DNA of 64,000 nt, taken from NCBI RefSeq assembly GCF_000691505.1, contig NZ_JMIP02000017.1:62001-126000 (forward strand), given 5' to 3'. Below, piece by piece: positions 52,187-59,911 of this stretch; position 1 is the first letter of the stretch, and each line of letters starts with the position of its first letter. Origin of the DNA: Halostagnicola sp. A56. Its GTDB lineage: Archaea; Halobacteriota; Halobacteria; Halobacteriales; Natrialbaceae. The notes under the pieces are model-generated. The model did not search any database, had not been told where the DNA came from, and saw nothing but the letters and a program-made list of their open reading frames with translations. The position numbers were made by a program, and so were the translations under genes.

Positions 52187-52234
52187 ATGTACGTAGTTGT
52201 CTTACAATGTCCAAATGAGTACATCGGCTTAAAC
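52187..52234 (-). promoter_or_regulatory. trp operon promoter with a candidate operator
   Basis: On the minus strand the TATA-like GTTTAAG (52228-52234) lies about 55 nt before the trpD start, suggesting a short leader. Just downstream, ATGTAC (52219-52224) and GTACAT (52187-52192) form a perfect 6-bp inverted repeat with a 26-nt spacer over the expected transcription start. This resembles a repressor site, but no regulator gene is adjacent. Confidence 0.45.
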
Positions 52235-52349
52235 GTATCGGACGATCCGTGGTGATGGCTCGCGTACGCCGACCGATTCGAAACCTTCAATTACGGTGGT
52301 GGGCAACGAATAGTTGCACGAGGCGTGACGGACGCCGAGAGAACCGGAC

Positions 52350-52424
52350 GGGTTGGTGGTCTAGTCTGGTTATGACACCTCCTTGACATGGAGGAGGCCG
52401 GCAGTTCAAATCTGCCCCAACCCA
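52350..52424 (+). tRNA. tRNA-Val (GAC)
   Basis: 75 nt. The acceptor stem GGGTTGG (52350-52356) pairs with CCAACCC (52417-52423), discriminator A at 52424. The D arm (GTC/GAC around TAGTCTGGTTAT), anticodon stem CCTCC/GGAGG with loop TTGACAT (anticodon GAC), a short variable loop and the T arm GGCAG-TTCAAAT-CTGCC are all intact. CCA is not encoded. There is no intron. Confidence 0.96.
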
Positions 52425-52716
52425 TTTCTCAGCGACACAACGCGACGAGCGGTGCGTGGCGCGTCGCGCCACGATCGCGAACGGCGAAGCCGTGAGCGAA
52501 GCGAGGCGCTCGTCGCCGAGAAATTGTTACGGAAGATTTGAATCAGGGAGTGGAGCGTAGTGGAACGATCGTGGTTCAAATCTGCCCCAACCCACTACTT
52601 CTGTCGCAAGCAAATTCGCGAGCGACAGGATCGTTACGTTGGGCAGATTTGAATGAGGCAAGTCACGCGCAGCGAAGCGAGCATGTCTTGACGTGGTTCA
52701 AATCTGCCCCAACCCA
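52405..52716. repeat. tRNA-Val 3'-end copies: probable att-site scars
   Basis: TTCAAATCTGCCCCAACCCA, the last 20 nt of tRNA-Val (52405-52424), occurs twice more at 52575-52594 and 52697-52716. The latter two share extra flanks (CGTGGTTCAAAT..., ...CCACTACTT). This is the pattern left when elements integrate into a tRNA 3' end and are later lost. The 394 nt between the tRNA and the next gene contain no credible ORF otherwise. Confidence 0.7.
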
Positions 52717-52818
52717 CTACTTTCTGTCTCGAGCGTACCGTCGGCGGGAGTGAAATAGTGTGTCGATCTATGTGATGTAAGCGGCATGATTAATATGGAC
52801 CCACAGTGACGGCGATAT

Positions 52819-52986
52819 ATGGACGCGATCCGGATTCGGAAGTTCGGCGGGGTCGCATCGATCGTCGTCGGTGTACTCGTGGCGGGCACATCCATCGGCG
52901 TCAACGACCCGCTCGCTGGGTCAGTGGGCGTTCTCTGCGCGCTCATTGGGGGTGCGTCTCTGTACGACCTCCACGCCGCGGCGTAA
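52819..52986 (+). CDS. Small membrane protein, hypothetical
   Basis: 55 aa (MDAIRIRKFGGVASIVVGVL ... LYDLHAAA). Two hydrophobic segments (about residues 10-24 and 34-48) are joined by a polar turn. An AT-rich TTAATAT about 22 nt upstream could be the promoter. Family unknown. Confidence 0.6.
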   Translation: MDAIRIRKFGGVASIVVGVLVAGTSIGVNDPLAGSVGVLCALIGGASLYDLHAAA

Positions 52987-53090
52987 GCGACGGATTCGAA
53001 AACCGACCGATCCACTCCAGCGCCGCCTCGATCCGTTCTCCTCTCGAAAACGCTGAATCGGACATCTGGATTGGGAGAGATTGATCCCCG

Positions 53091-53870
53091 TTACCTCGAG
53101 AACAGCCCCTTCAATCGTCCGAACACGCCGCTCGAGTCGGACTCCGAATCCTCGCTCTTATCCGCTTCGGTAGAGTCGTCGTCCGATCCCATCTTGCCGG
53201 ACCCGACAGAACCCGACAGCGGGCCGTCGGTCGAGGATCGGCCGCGCTTTTGCCCCGACGAACCGGCGCTCCCGCTCGAGCACTCGAGGTCGTCCATCGA
53301 GAGATCGATCTCGCCGATGTCGGTCGTCTCCTCGCGGCCGTCGCCCGACTCGGCGGCTCTGACGTCCGCACCGGTGACCGCGCCGCGTTCGATACGCGCG
53401 GCGAGGTCCGCATCGTCGTCTTCACGAGCGGAGTCCATCTCGTTCTCGGCTGTCTCCGCCGGAGCGGGATCGTCGGCCGACGAGACGCTCGTGTTTGCGT
53501 CTTCTGTGATGTCGTTGGGATCGGCCGGCTGACCGGTTTCGATGGTCGTCGTGGTCGGTTTCGAGTCGCCGATCGACTCGGCGTCGAACGCGTCTTCGTC
53601 GTCTGACTCGCGGGAACGGTCGATCGAGTCGTCGCTTTCGTCCGATTCGGTCGTCTGCGCTCGGTTCGCCGCTTCGTGGTTGGCTTTCTCTCGGTCTGTT
53701 ATCGCTCGGTTTTCGTCCGCTCGCTCCGTCTCGTCGTCGGAAGTGGTCTGTTCACCCTCCGACGACGAGCCGATCGACTCGAGGATGTCGTCGACGCTCG
53801 TCTCGGAAACGACTCGAGTCGGGCCGCCGCCGGGCGTCGATCGGTCCCCGGAATCCGAATCGTCGGTCAT
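53091..53870 (-). CDS. Long acidic, probably disordered protein (hypothetical)
   Basis: 259 aa from the ATG at 53870 (MTDDSDSGDRSTPGGGPTRV). It is dominated by Asp, Glu, Ser and Thr with few hydrophobic stretches except SVDDILESIGSS near the N terminus, the ARIERGAVTGADVRAAESG segment and the C-terminal SSGVFGRLKGLFSR helix, which may be amphipathic. No enzyme motif. It is followed downstream by an intergenic gap and preceded by the BrkB-type gene on the same strand. Confidence 0.65.
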   Translation of the reverse strand: MTDDSDSGDRSTPGGGPTRVVSETSVDDILESIGSSSEGEQTTSDDETERADENRAITDREKANHEAANRAQTTESDESDDSIDRSRESDDEDAFDAESIGDSKPTTTTIETGQPADPNDITEDANTSVSSADDPAPAETAENEMDSAREDDDADLAARIERGAVTGADVRAAESGDGREETTDIGEIDLSMDDLECSSGSAGSSGQKRGRSSTDGPLSGSVGSGKMGSDDDSTEADKSEDSESDSSGVFGRLKGLFSR

Positions 53871-53955
53871 GGTTTGGTTTCCCGTCGCCGACAGCATAAT
53901 CTTTCTCCACGACGCTGGGCGATCGGTTCGAAAAAACGATCGCGTTCGCGAGCGC

Positions 53956-54738
53956 TCACTCGGCGAGTTCAGGCCGGGAGCCAACGACGTTGACGACGGC
54001 GCCGAACAGGATGAGGATCCCGGCGAAGTACAGCCAGGTGACGAACAGCAAGATCGCACCGACGGCGCCGTAGGCCTCGTACTGGCCGGCGTTGGCCGCG
54101 TAGATCTGAAAGCCCGCCTGGAGGACCGTCCAGCCGACCGCGGCGAAGACGGCTCCCGGGATCGCCTCTCGAGGCTCGAGCGAGATCGGCGGCAGAACGT
54201 AGTACATCGGGTAGAAGACGGCGAAGAGCCCGACCACGAGAAGCGGCCAGCTCAGGAGGCCGGCGATCGGAACCGTCTCCGAGAGCAAGCCGATAACCGC
54301 GGCCGTCACGATCATCAGGCCGAGCCCGCCGGCCCCCGCGAGAATGACGACCAGTCCGTCCGTGATCTGCTCGAGCAGCGAGTTCTCGGCGTCGGTGCCG
54401 TAGATCCGGTCGAACGCGAGGCTGAGTCCCCGGAACACCTTCAGGCCACCCCAGGCGGCGACCAGGAGCGCGACGATGGTCGCTTCGGCGCGGCCGGACT
54501 CCGTCGTCAACGCGTCTGTAACGAGGGTTTCACCGGCTTCGGGGAGGAAATCGCCGGCGACTCTGATCAGCTGTTCGGCGACGTCCTCGCCGCCGAGCAG
54601 CGAGCCGACGACGATCGCCAGCAGTATCAGCGGGATCACCGACACGAACGCGTAGTAGGCGAACCCCGCGGCGAGATACGTCAGGTCGCGGTCGCTGGCT
54701 GTGGCGTAGATCTCGAGGATCGTTTCTTTCGGATTCAT
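53956..54738 (-). CDS. YihY/BrkB-family membrane protein
   Basis: 260 aa with about six transmembrane segments. The family pattern DLTYLAAGFAYYAFVSVIPLILLA near the N terminus and the C-terminal YGAVGAILLFVTWLYFAGILILFGAVVN are clear. Its biochemical role is not established; the family was once mis-called ribonuclease BN. The ATG at 54738 is used because the upstream frame is made of the 27-bp repeats. Confidence 0.88.
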   Translation of the reverse strand: MNPKETILEIYATASDRDLTYLAAGFAYYAFVSVIPLILLAIVVGSLLGGEDVAEQLIRVAGDFLPEAGETLVTDALTTESGRAEATIVALLVAAWGGLKVFRGLSLAFDRIYGTDAENSLLEQITDGLVVILAGAGGLGLMIVTAAVIGLLSETVPIAGLLSWPLLVVGLFAVFYPMYYVLPPISLEPREAIPGAVFAAVGWTVLQAGFQIYAANAGQYEAYGAVGAILLFVTWLYFAGILILFGAVVNVVGSRPELAE

Positions 54739-54759
54739 AGTAGGTGTGTTCCGTCGATC

Positions 54760-54894
54760 GGTTCGGAGCGGGTTGTCTCCACAGTTGGCTCGGAGCGGGT
54801 TGTCTCCACAGTTGGCTCGGAGCGGGTTGTCTCCACAATTGGCTCGGAGCAGGTCGTTTCCACGATCGGTTCGGAGCGGATCGTTTCCACGATC
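54760..54894. repeat. Five tandem 27-bp repeats
   Basis: Units start at 54760, 54787, 54814, 54841 and 54868. The first three are almost identical (GG[TC]TCGGAGCGGGTTGTCTC...), the last two diverge (GTCGTTTCCACGATC). It lies between the BrkB gene start and the CAP-domain gene stop. The 27-bp length keeps all frames open, giving repetitive shadow ORFs. Confidence 0.95.
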
Positions 54895-54895
54895 G

Positions 54896-55660
54896 TCACC
54901 ACTCCGTACAGAAATTCTGCGTCGCGTAGACTTCTCCCTCCTCGGAGAGGTAGACGCCGACGCCGGTGCGATCCCACGACTGGCTCTGGCCGTTCTCGAG
55001 GATCGCGTCGCGGTGGTCCGGCGAGTTCATCCACTGGACGACCAGCGCTTCGGCGATCCCTTCTGCGGTCTGGTACTCCGCGGTCGTTTGTTTGTCGGGA
55101 ACTTCGACGGGGCGCTCGAGCCAGTTCATCGCCAGGTTCTCCCCGTAGCTTCGACAGTAATCAGCGACGTCGTTGTACCGATCGTAGGGATCTTCGCCGT
55201 CGGGGTTCGTGTGGGAGAAGTAGTCTCGGTCGTGCATGTCCTCGCTGTGGGCTCGGGAGACGGAGGCGATCGTGCCGTCCCACTCGAGGGCATCGAGGTC
55301 GTGTTCGGCGCGCCGATCGTTGACCTTCGCGTGGACGAAGTCCTCGACGGATTCGGACGTGACCGTCTCGACCTCGGTTTCGTAGCTCGTGGCGTTCGGA
55401 TCGCCGGGATCGGTGACGTCCGGATCGCGCTCGCCGGCCGGTGGCGGATCCCCGCTCGGTGCGGGAAGATCGTCGAACTCGCCGAAATCGTCGATGAGCG
55501 CCGGACCGGCCGCTATCGCTCCGATGGCGAGCCCGGACAACACCGCGAGCGCGAGGAGGAGTCGAACCGCAGACGCCAGTCGAGACGCGCCGCTCGAGGA
55601 CGATTCCGGTTCGTCGATGGATTCTGCACCGGGGGAATCGGTCGGTGGGCCAGGGCCCAT
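54896..55660 (-). CDS. Membrane-anchored CAP (SCP/PR1) domain protein
   Basis: 254 aa. A cytoplasmic Ser/Pro-rich N terminus and one transmembrane helix (about residues 30-52) precede an acidic linker and a CAP domain (about 105-254). Conserved CAP features are VNDRRAEHDLDALEW, RAHSEDMHDRDYFSHTNPDG (the metal-site His), YGENLAMNW and VVQWMNSPDHRDAIL. It is probably displayed outside the cell. The role of prokaryotic CAP proteins is largely unknown. A tandem repeat array lies just after its stop. Confidence 0.87.
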   Translation of the reverse strand: MGPGPPTDSPGAESIDEPESSSSGASRLASAVRLLLALAVLSGLAIGAIAAGPALIDDFGEFDDLPAPSGDPPPAGERDPDVTDPGDPNATSYETEVETVTSESVEDFVHAKVNDRRAEHDLDALEWDGTIASVSRAHSEDMHDRDYFSHTNPDGEDPYDRYNDVADYCRSYGENLAMNWLERPVEVPDKQTTAEYQTAEGIAEALVVQWMNSPDHRDAILENGQSQSWDRTGVGVYLSEEGEVYATQNFCTEW

Positions 55661-55779
55661 TCGTTTCTATCGAGACGCCCGAGTACTAAGACGTTCATGG
55701 TTACTCGCAGAACATGATCTCTGACGCACATTCTGATTCGTCGCACTACAGCGCCTGATCGACCGACACTGCGTTGTGC

Positions 55780-56106
55780 TCAATCACTCTGCGGCGCCGA
55801 CTCGTCACCGGTGCCGAAGATAGTCTCGTGAAAGCCGATCACCAGTCCGGGGACGACGGCCATGAAGAGGTGCTCCTCGAGCGGGATACCGGCGATATCG
55901 ATCCCGGTACGGAGTTTGATGTCGAAGACACCAATCTCGAGCGTGTACCGATCCCAGACGTAGGCGACCGGATACAGGGCGAGAACCGTCACTGCAGCCT
56001 TTCGGAGCGCACTCGCTCGGCGCAAGAGCGCGAGCGCGAACGCGCCCCAGAACAGTTCAGTCACGAGGTAGGTGTACCGGCCGAAGACACCGATATCGGG
56101 TACCAT
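55780..56106 (-). CDS. Single-domain lycopene cyclase-like membrane protein
   Basis: 108 aa from the ATG at 56106. Three hydrophobic helices contain the motif TYLVTELFWGAFALALL and GIPLEEHLFMAVVPGLVIGFHET, typical of one lycopene-cyclase (CrtYcd/CarR-type) domain. Complete heterodimer-type cyclases have two such domains, in one or two proteins. Only one is here, so it may work with another half or have a different role. An alternative start codon lies three codons upstream. Confidence 0.7.
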   Translation of the reverse strand: MVPDIGVFGRYTYLVTELFWGAFALALLRRASALRKAAVTVLALYPVAYVWDRYTLEIGVFDIKLRTGIDIAGIPLEEHLFMAVVPGLVIGFHETIFGTGDESAPQSD

Positions 56107-56170
56107 GGACCTCATACATCTCCAGTGCAAAAAAAGCGTCCCCCCGGAACCGTTCGTGACAGGCGGTATC

Positions 56171-56177
56171 TTAAATA
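56171..56177 (+). promoter_or_regulatory. TATA box of the CBS-HPF gene
   Basis: TTAAATA lies 30 nt before the ATG at 56207, close to ideal spacing for a leaderless haloarchaeal transcript. Confidence 0.6.
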
Positions 56178-56206
56178 CCCCGGCGCGAGTACCTCCACCC
56201 GTAACG

Positions 56207-57364
56207 ATGGATATCGCTGATATCGCCACCAAAGACTTCATCGAAGTAGATGTCGGAACGCGCATGGGGAAAGTCCGTTCGACCTTCGAGAACGGCAACC
56301 CCAAAGGAATCATCGTCACCGACGACGGGGAGTACGAAGGCGTCATCAGCGAGCGGGAAGTCCTTCAATCCCACGTCGAGGACGACGCAAAAGTCTCCGC
56401 GCTTTTGAAGCCAAGTCGAAACTCGCCGGCCCCGAAACTCGACCGCTACGAGGACGTTCGCGAGACCGCACGACAGCTCATTGAGAGCAACTCGAAAGTC
56501 GCGCCGGTGTTCGAAAACGGCGACCTCTGGGGTGTCATCAGCGGCGACGCGATCCTCGAGGCCGTCCTCGAGAACCTCGACACGCTCACCGTCGGCGACA
56601 TCTACTCCGACGATCCGATCACGGTCGACGAGAACGACGGGATCGGCAAGGCGATCAACTACCTCCGGGAAAACGGCATCTCCCGGCTGCCGGTCCTAAA
56701 CGAGAACGGCTACCTGACCGGCGTCGTCACCACCCACGACATCGCGGACTTCGTCATCCGAGAGAACGAGCGGACGACGACCGGCGACCGCGTCGGGGAC
56801 AACGATCGAATGCTCGACGTGCCGGTCTACGACATCATGAACAGTCCCGTCGAGACGACGACCCTCGACACGACGGCGAAGGAAGCGGTCGAGGAGATGC
56901 TCGACGACGACTACGCGGGACTGATGGTTACGCCCGACGACGACGATCGCGTCGTCGACGGCATCGTGACGAAGACGGACGTCCTGCGCGCGCTCACCTA
57001 CACGGAAGAAGAGCACATGGACGTCCAGATCACGAACGTGTCCTTGCTCGACACCATCACTCGAGAGTCCATCACGGAGAGCATCCAGGCGGTCGCGGAC
57101 AAATACCAGGAGATGCAGGTGATGCACGCCCACGTCCGCCTCCACCAGCACAACGAAAAACTCCGCGGCACGCCGCTGGTGCAGGTACAGATCCGCCTCC
57201 GGACGAACAAGGGACAGGTCGCGGGCACCGGCGAGGGCTACGGAGCCGAGAACGGCTTCCGCGTCGCGCTCGACAAACTCGAGCGCAACGTCCTCGAGAT
57301 GAAAGGCATCGCGAGCGACGAGGAGTACCGCGGCCAGCTGCTGCGAAAACTCAACGAAATCTGA
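56207..57364 (+). CDS. Four-CBS-domain protein with C-terminal HPF/YfiA-like domain
   Basis: 385 aa. Residues 1-270 hold four CBS domains (for example FIEVDVGTRMGKVRSTFENGNPKGIIVTDDG and PITVDENDGIGKAINYLREN...RLPVLNENGYLTGVV), which commonly bind adenine nucleotides in pairs. Residues about 271-385 start MDVQITNVSLLDTITRESIT and continue VMHAHVRLHQH ... ENGFRVALDKLERNV, resembling ribosome hibernation factors. Together they suggest an energy-sensing ribosome-hibernation protein (inference). The ATG at 56207 fits the TATA box. Confidence 0.85.
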   Translation: MDIADIATKDFIEVDVGTRMGKVRSTFENGNPKGIIVTDDGEYEGVISEREVLQSHVEDDAKVSALLKPSRNSPAPKLDRYEDVRETARQLIESNSKVAPVFENGDLWGVISGDAILEAVLENLDTLTVGDIYSDDPITVDENDGIGKAINYLRENGISRLPVLNENGYLTGVVTTHDIADFVIRENERTTTGDRVGDNDRMLDVPVYDIMNSPVETTTLDTTAKEAVEEMLDDDYAGLMVTPDDDDRVVDGIVTKTDVLRALTYTEEEHMDVQITNVSLLDTITRESITESIQAVADKYQEMQVMHAHVRLHQHNEKLRGTPLVQVQIRLRTNKGQVAGTGEGYGAENGFRVALDKLERNVLEMKGIASDEEYRGQLLRKLNEI

Positions 57365-57733
57365 GCCGACGGTGCGGGTCGATCGGTCTCTTTTCTTGGC
57401 GCATCGATGCAAAGCGACGGTGGCGTATCAGCGCCGGTTCGACGCCGCTCGATCGGAATTTCGGTCAGTCGTGCTTCCCCTCGACCGGCACCCCCGACTC
57501 GTCGTGCTCTCCTCGATCAGAAGCCCGACCCATCGTTCCTTCCTTCGATCAGAAGCCCGACCCATCGTTCCTTCCTTCGATCAGAAGCCCGACCCATCGT
57601 TCCTTCCTTCGATCAGAAGCCCGACCCTGAGTTCTTCTCCGTTGTTCGCTTCGAATGAGGTCTTTCCCATTTTCAATCACCCAATTCCCACTACTATGCT
57701 GACATATAAAACTCTTGCGCCGCTCGAAATACC
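57365..57733. other. Intergenic region with a 32-bp tandem repeat
   Basis: 369 nt, no gene. It holds three full and one partial copy of a 32-bp unit (57515-57627) and an AT-rich TATAAAA (57705-57711) upstream of the vapB remnant. Confidence 0.7.
57515..57627. repeat. 32-bp tandem repeat, 3.5 copies
   Basis: Units at 57515-57546, 57547-57578 and 57579-57610 begin GATCAGAAGCCCGACCCATC and are identical. A fourth is cut off after 17 nt at 57627. There is no spacer, so it is not CRISPR. Confidence 0.95.
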
Positions 57734-57922
57734 GATCAGTTCGCATTGAAAGAACTTGATTCGCTCATCGAGGACGGCGTGTTTAGTTCACGGTCCGAAG
57801 CGCTTCGGTATGGCGCCCGCCTTATCGCTCGCGAAGAACGACAAGCACGGCTCCACGACCAAACCGACGCCGAAGCGCGTGCGGATGTGAAAGAGCGCTT
57901 GGAGCGAAAGCGTGTACCTTGA
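57734..57922 (+). pseudogene. vapB: VapB-type antitoxin remnant
   Basis: The frame reads DQFALKELDSLIEDGVFSS...SEALRYGARLIAREE, the usual RHH antitoxin core, and ends ERLERKRVP with TGA at 57922. The N-terminal strand and any ATG are missing; an in-frame TAA lies about ten codons upstream and the MLTYK reading is in another frame. A TATAAAA lies about 25 nt upstream, so the promoter survives. It overlaps the vapC remnant. Confidence 0.65.
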
Positions 57923-58297
57923 TACCGATCCCGTTCTCGCACTCTTGAAAACCGACGACTGGGTCGCAAGCACAGTTGACCTCGAGGCATCGACGAACCG
58001 AAGACGTCGGTCGCGACGGCGATCGAGGTTCAGCACGTGATGGAAGATACCTGGAGCAAACAAGGGCTCTCGAATAGCCACACCAAGATTGCTAACGAGG
58101 GTATCGAATTAGTCTCGTTGACCGTCGACATGATGGACGCTGCTGGCGAGTTGCGACAGACGTACAATCGGCTCAATGTCTTCGACGCGGTCCATCTTGG
58201 GACTGCATACATACTCGAGGGACCGATTGTGTCAATCGATACGCTCTATCCTGATATTGACGAGATTGAACACTTCGATCCGCGCGACCTCGAGTAA
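57912..58297 (+). pseudogene. vapC: VapC-type PIN toxin remnant with one frameshift
   Basis: A GTG at 57912 gives VYLDTDPVLALLKTDDW, with the first PIN Asp. After GAGGCA (to 57989) the frame breaks; adding one base restores E-A-I-D-E-P-K-T and continues VATAIEVQHVMEDTW ... LNVFDAVHLGTAYILEGPIVSIDTLYP, including the later acidic PIN residues, to the TAA at 58297. A single-base deletion at about 57989/57990 therefore explains the loss. Confidence 0.82.
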
Positions 58298-58462
58298 GCA
58301 GTATGAGGGTGTCATAGAACAGGTCACATACCCTCTCTGTGACTGCTCGACCAGCGGTACGTACAGAGGATGTAGTCAGCAGCCTGTCTCGTGTAGTTTC
58401 CGGCATTCGGGGGGAGTCACAGGCTCGTCACAACAGCACCGAATTCAGTCCGACTGCTACTC

Positions 58463-58759
58463 TCACCCGATGAGAAGTTCAGGGGCGAAGAAGAGGGCAA
58501 CGAGAAGCCCCACCTGTACGAAAATTGCTGTGAGTCGCAGAACACCAGCCGCTCGTCCTCGGGATTTCGGAAGGGACTCAGCGATTCCGGACAAGGCAGT
58601 CCCAACTATCGCAAATAGCACCCAACTGCCCACTGTCGAATTTCCCATAATCACGTAATATACATAGATACCCGAGAGAAGGAATGCTCCACAGAGCTGA
58701 ACCAGTGCAAAGAGACCGCCAGAAGGCTCGCTAAATACGGTTTCGTCGATGGAGGACAT
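58463..58759 (-). CDS. Small three-helix membrane protein, hypothetical
   Basis: 98 aa from the ATG at 58759 (MSSIDETVFSEPSGGLFALV). Three hydrophobic segments (about residues 14-36, 42-60, 75-97) are separated by short polar turns. No family recognised. The start is chosen because upstream residues in frame are non-hydrophobic and cross a likely promoter. Confidence 0.65.
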   Translation of the reverse strand: MSSIDETVFSEPSGGLFALVQLCGAFLLSGIYVYYVIMGNSTVGSWVLFAIVGTALSGIAESLPKSRGRAAGVLRLTAIFVQVGLLVALFFAPELLIG

Positions 58760-59275
58760 GTGTGAATAGGTGCCCCTCGAAAGGATAAGTATTTGTGGCA
58801 TTTCCTCGCCATCTACAGGGATATTCTATCGCGCCTAGTGAACGGTGCCGACGACTCTACTCGGTTCGCATCTGTAGTGTGTGTATTTCACGCTCAGATA
58901 GATCTGGATAATAGAATTTCAACAGTGATATACTCGAGTTGTATGACACGAATTGCTACTGCATCTTGACCGCCACTACTGCTGGCAACACTGATTTCCA
59001 CACCGCTCACGGGTCACTGCGTTCCCCGTTCGCACTTCGAGATCCTCACTCCGTTCGGATCTCGCACTCCCCAGCCGATTCACTCACTCGTGTCCTCGTT
59101 CGTTCATCCCTCGCGCAGGTTCCACTCGCGGATCGCTATCGCGATCCGCTCCCGAGCGCACGCCACTGCACGTGACTTGTCCGGGATGGTGAACTCCGCC
59201 GTACTCTGTTCTGGTCGATCCAGGAACCAATTTCGAGTCTACTCGAGCGAACCGAAGTCGATCGAGCGAGAGTCG
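58760..59275. other. Intergenic region with palindromic hairpins, no gene seen
   Basis: 516 nt. It holds a perfect 9-bp inverted repeat GCGGATCGC/GCGATCCGC (59128-59136, 59141-59149, 4-nt loop) and a 7-bp pair CGAGATC/GATCTCG near 59040. These may be a bidirectional terminator or a repeat remnant. Confidence 0.55.
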
Positions 59276-59911
59276 TTAGTCGTCTTTCGCTCGTCGGAGA
59301 CCAACGAGAACCGCGAGCAGCAGCGATCCGACCGCGACCGGCACGCCGAACCCGCTCGCGCCCAGCACACCCTCGCCGACCTCGAGAGTGCCCGTATTAG
59401 TAATGGTCGGCGACGGACTCGCGGGTGTCGCCGCGGAGCTGTTCGCAAACGTGAGTTCGCTCTCGCCGTCGGCGGCGTCCTCGCTGGCCCGAAACGTGAT
59501 CGTCGCGACGGGTGCGGTGTTCGCGACCCCGTCGTCGGGCGACTCGAGTGCGGTTTCGACCGAGACGGTGCCCGCGTCCTCGTCGACCGCGCTCGAGCGG
59601 TCGACCTCCGAGTCGGTCGGCTCGTCGCCGTCTTCGAACCACGAGCCGTGTTCGACGTCGACGACCGAGAACCGATCCGCGTCGTAGTCGACGGTAAAGC
59701 CCGCCTCGCTGAGCCCGTCGCCGGCGGGGGTCCGATTGGCCGCGAGGACGACGTCGACCGCGACGGTTTCGCCGGCGGCCACGCGCGCGTCGTCCGGCTC
59801 GAAGCTGTAGACGGCGGGGCTGTGTCCGGCGCTGACCGGCGCGACGACGAGGCCGGCGGCCAGTAGCAGGATTGCGAGCACGACTGCGACTCGAGTGCGC
59901 GTCGCCGTCAT
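59276..59911 (-). CDS. Secreted cohesin-like surface protein with PGF-CTERM-like tail
   Basis: 211 aa. A Sec signal peptide (residues 1-28) is followed by a cohesin-type beta-sandwich (VAAGETVAVDVVLAANR ... EAGFTVDYDADRFSVVDVEHG ... VATITFRASE). The C-terminal hydrophobic segment ends VGLRRAKDD and is preceded by ASGFGVP, a variant of the PGF-CTERM motif lacking the Pro. It overlaps the P19-like gene upstream by four bases, so it belongs to the exported iron-handling set (context). Partners are unknown. Confidence 0.78.
   Translation of the reverse strand: MTATRTRVAVVLAILLLAAGLVVAPVSAGHSPAVYSFEPDDARVAAGETVAVDVVLAANRTPAGDGLSEAGFTVDYDADRFSVVDVEHGSWFEDGDEPTDSEVDRSSAVDEDAGTVSVETALESPDDGVANTAPVATITFRASEDAADGESELTFANSSAATPASPSPTITNTGTLEVGEGVLGASGFGVPVAVGSLLLAVLVGLRRAKDD

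Noticed and set aside
54735-55034. Repetitive ORF with VETTRSEP units on the minus strand
   Set aside because: It results from the 27-bp repeat array being a multiple of three and runs out of frame with the CAP-domain gene.
57515-57627. Possible CRISPR array
   Set aside because: The 32-bp copies abut with no variable spacers and there are no cas genes.
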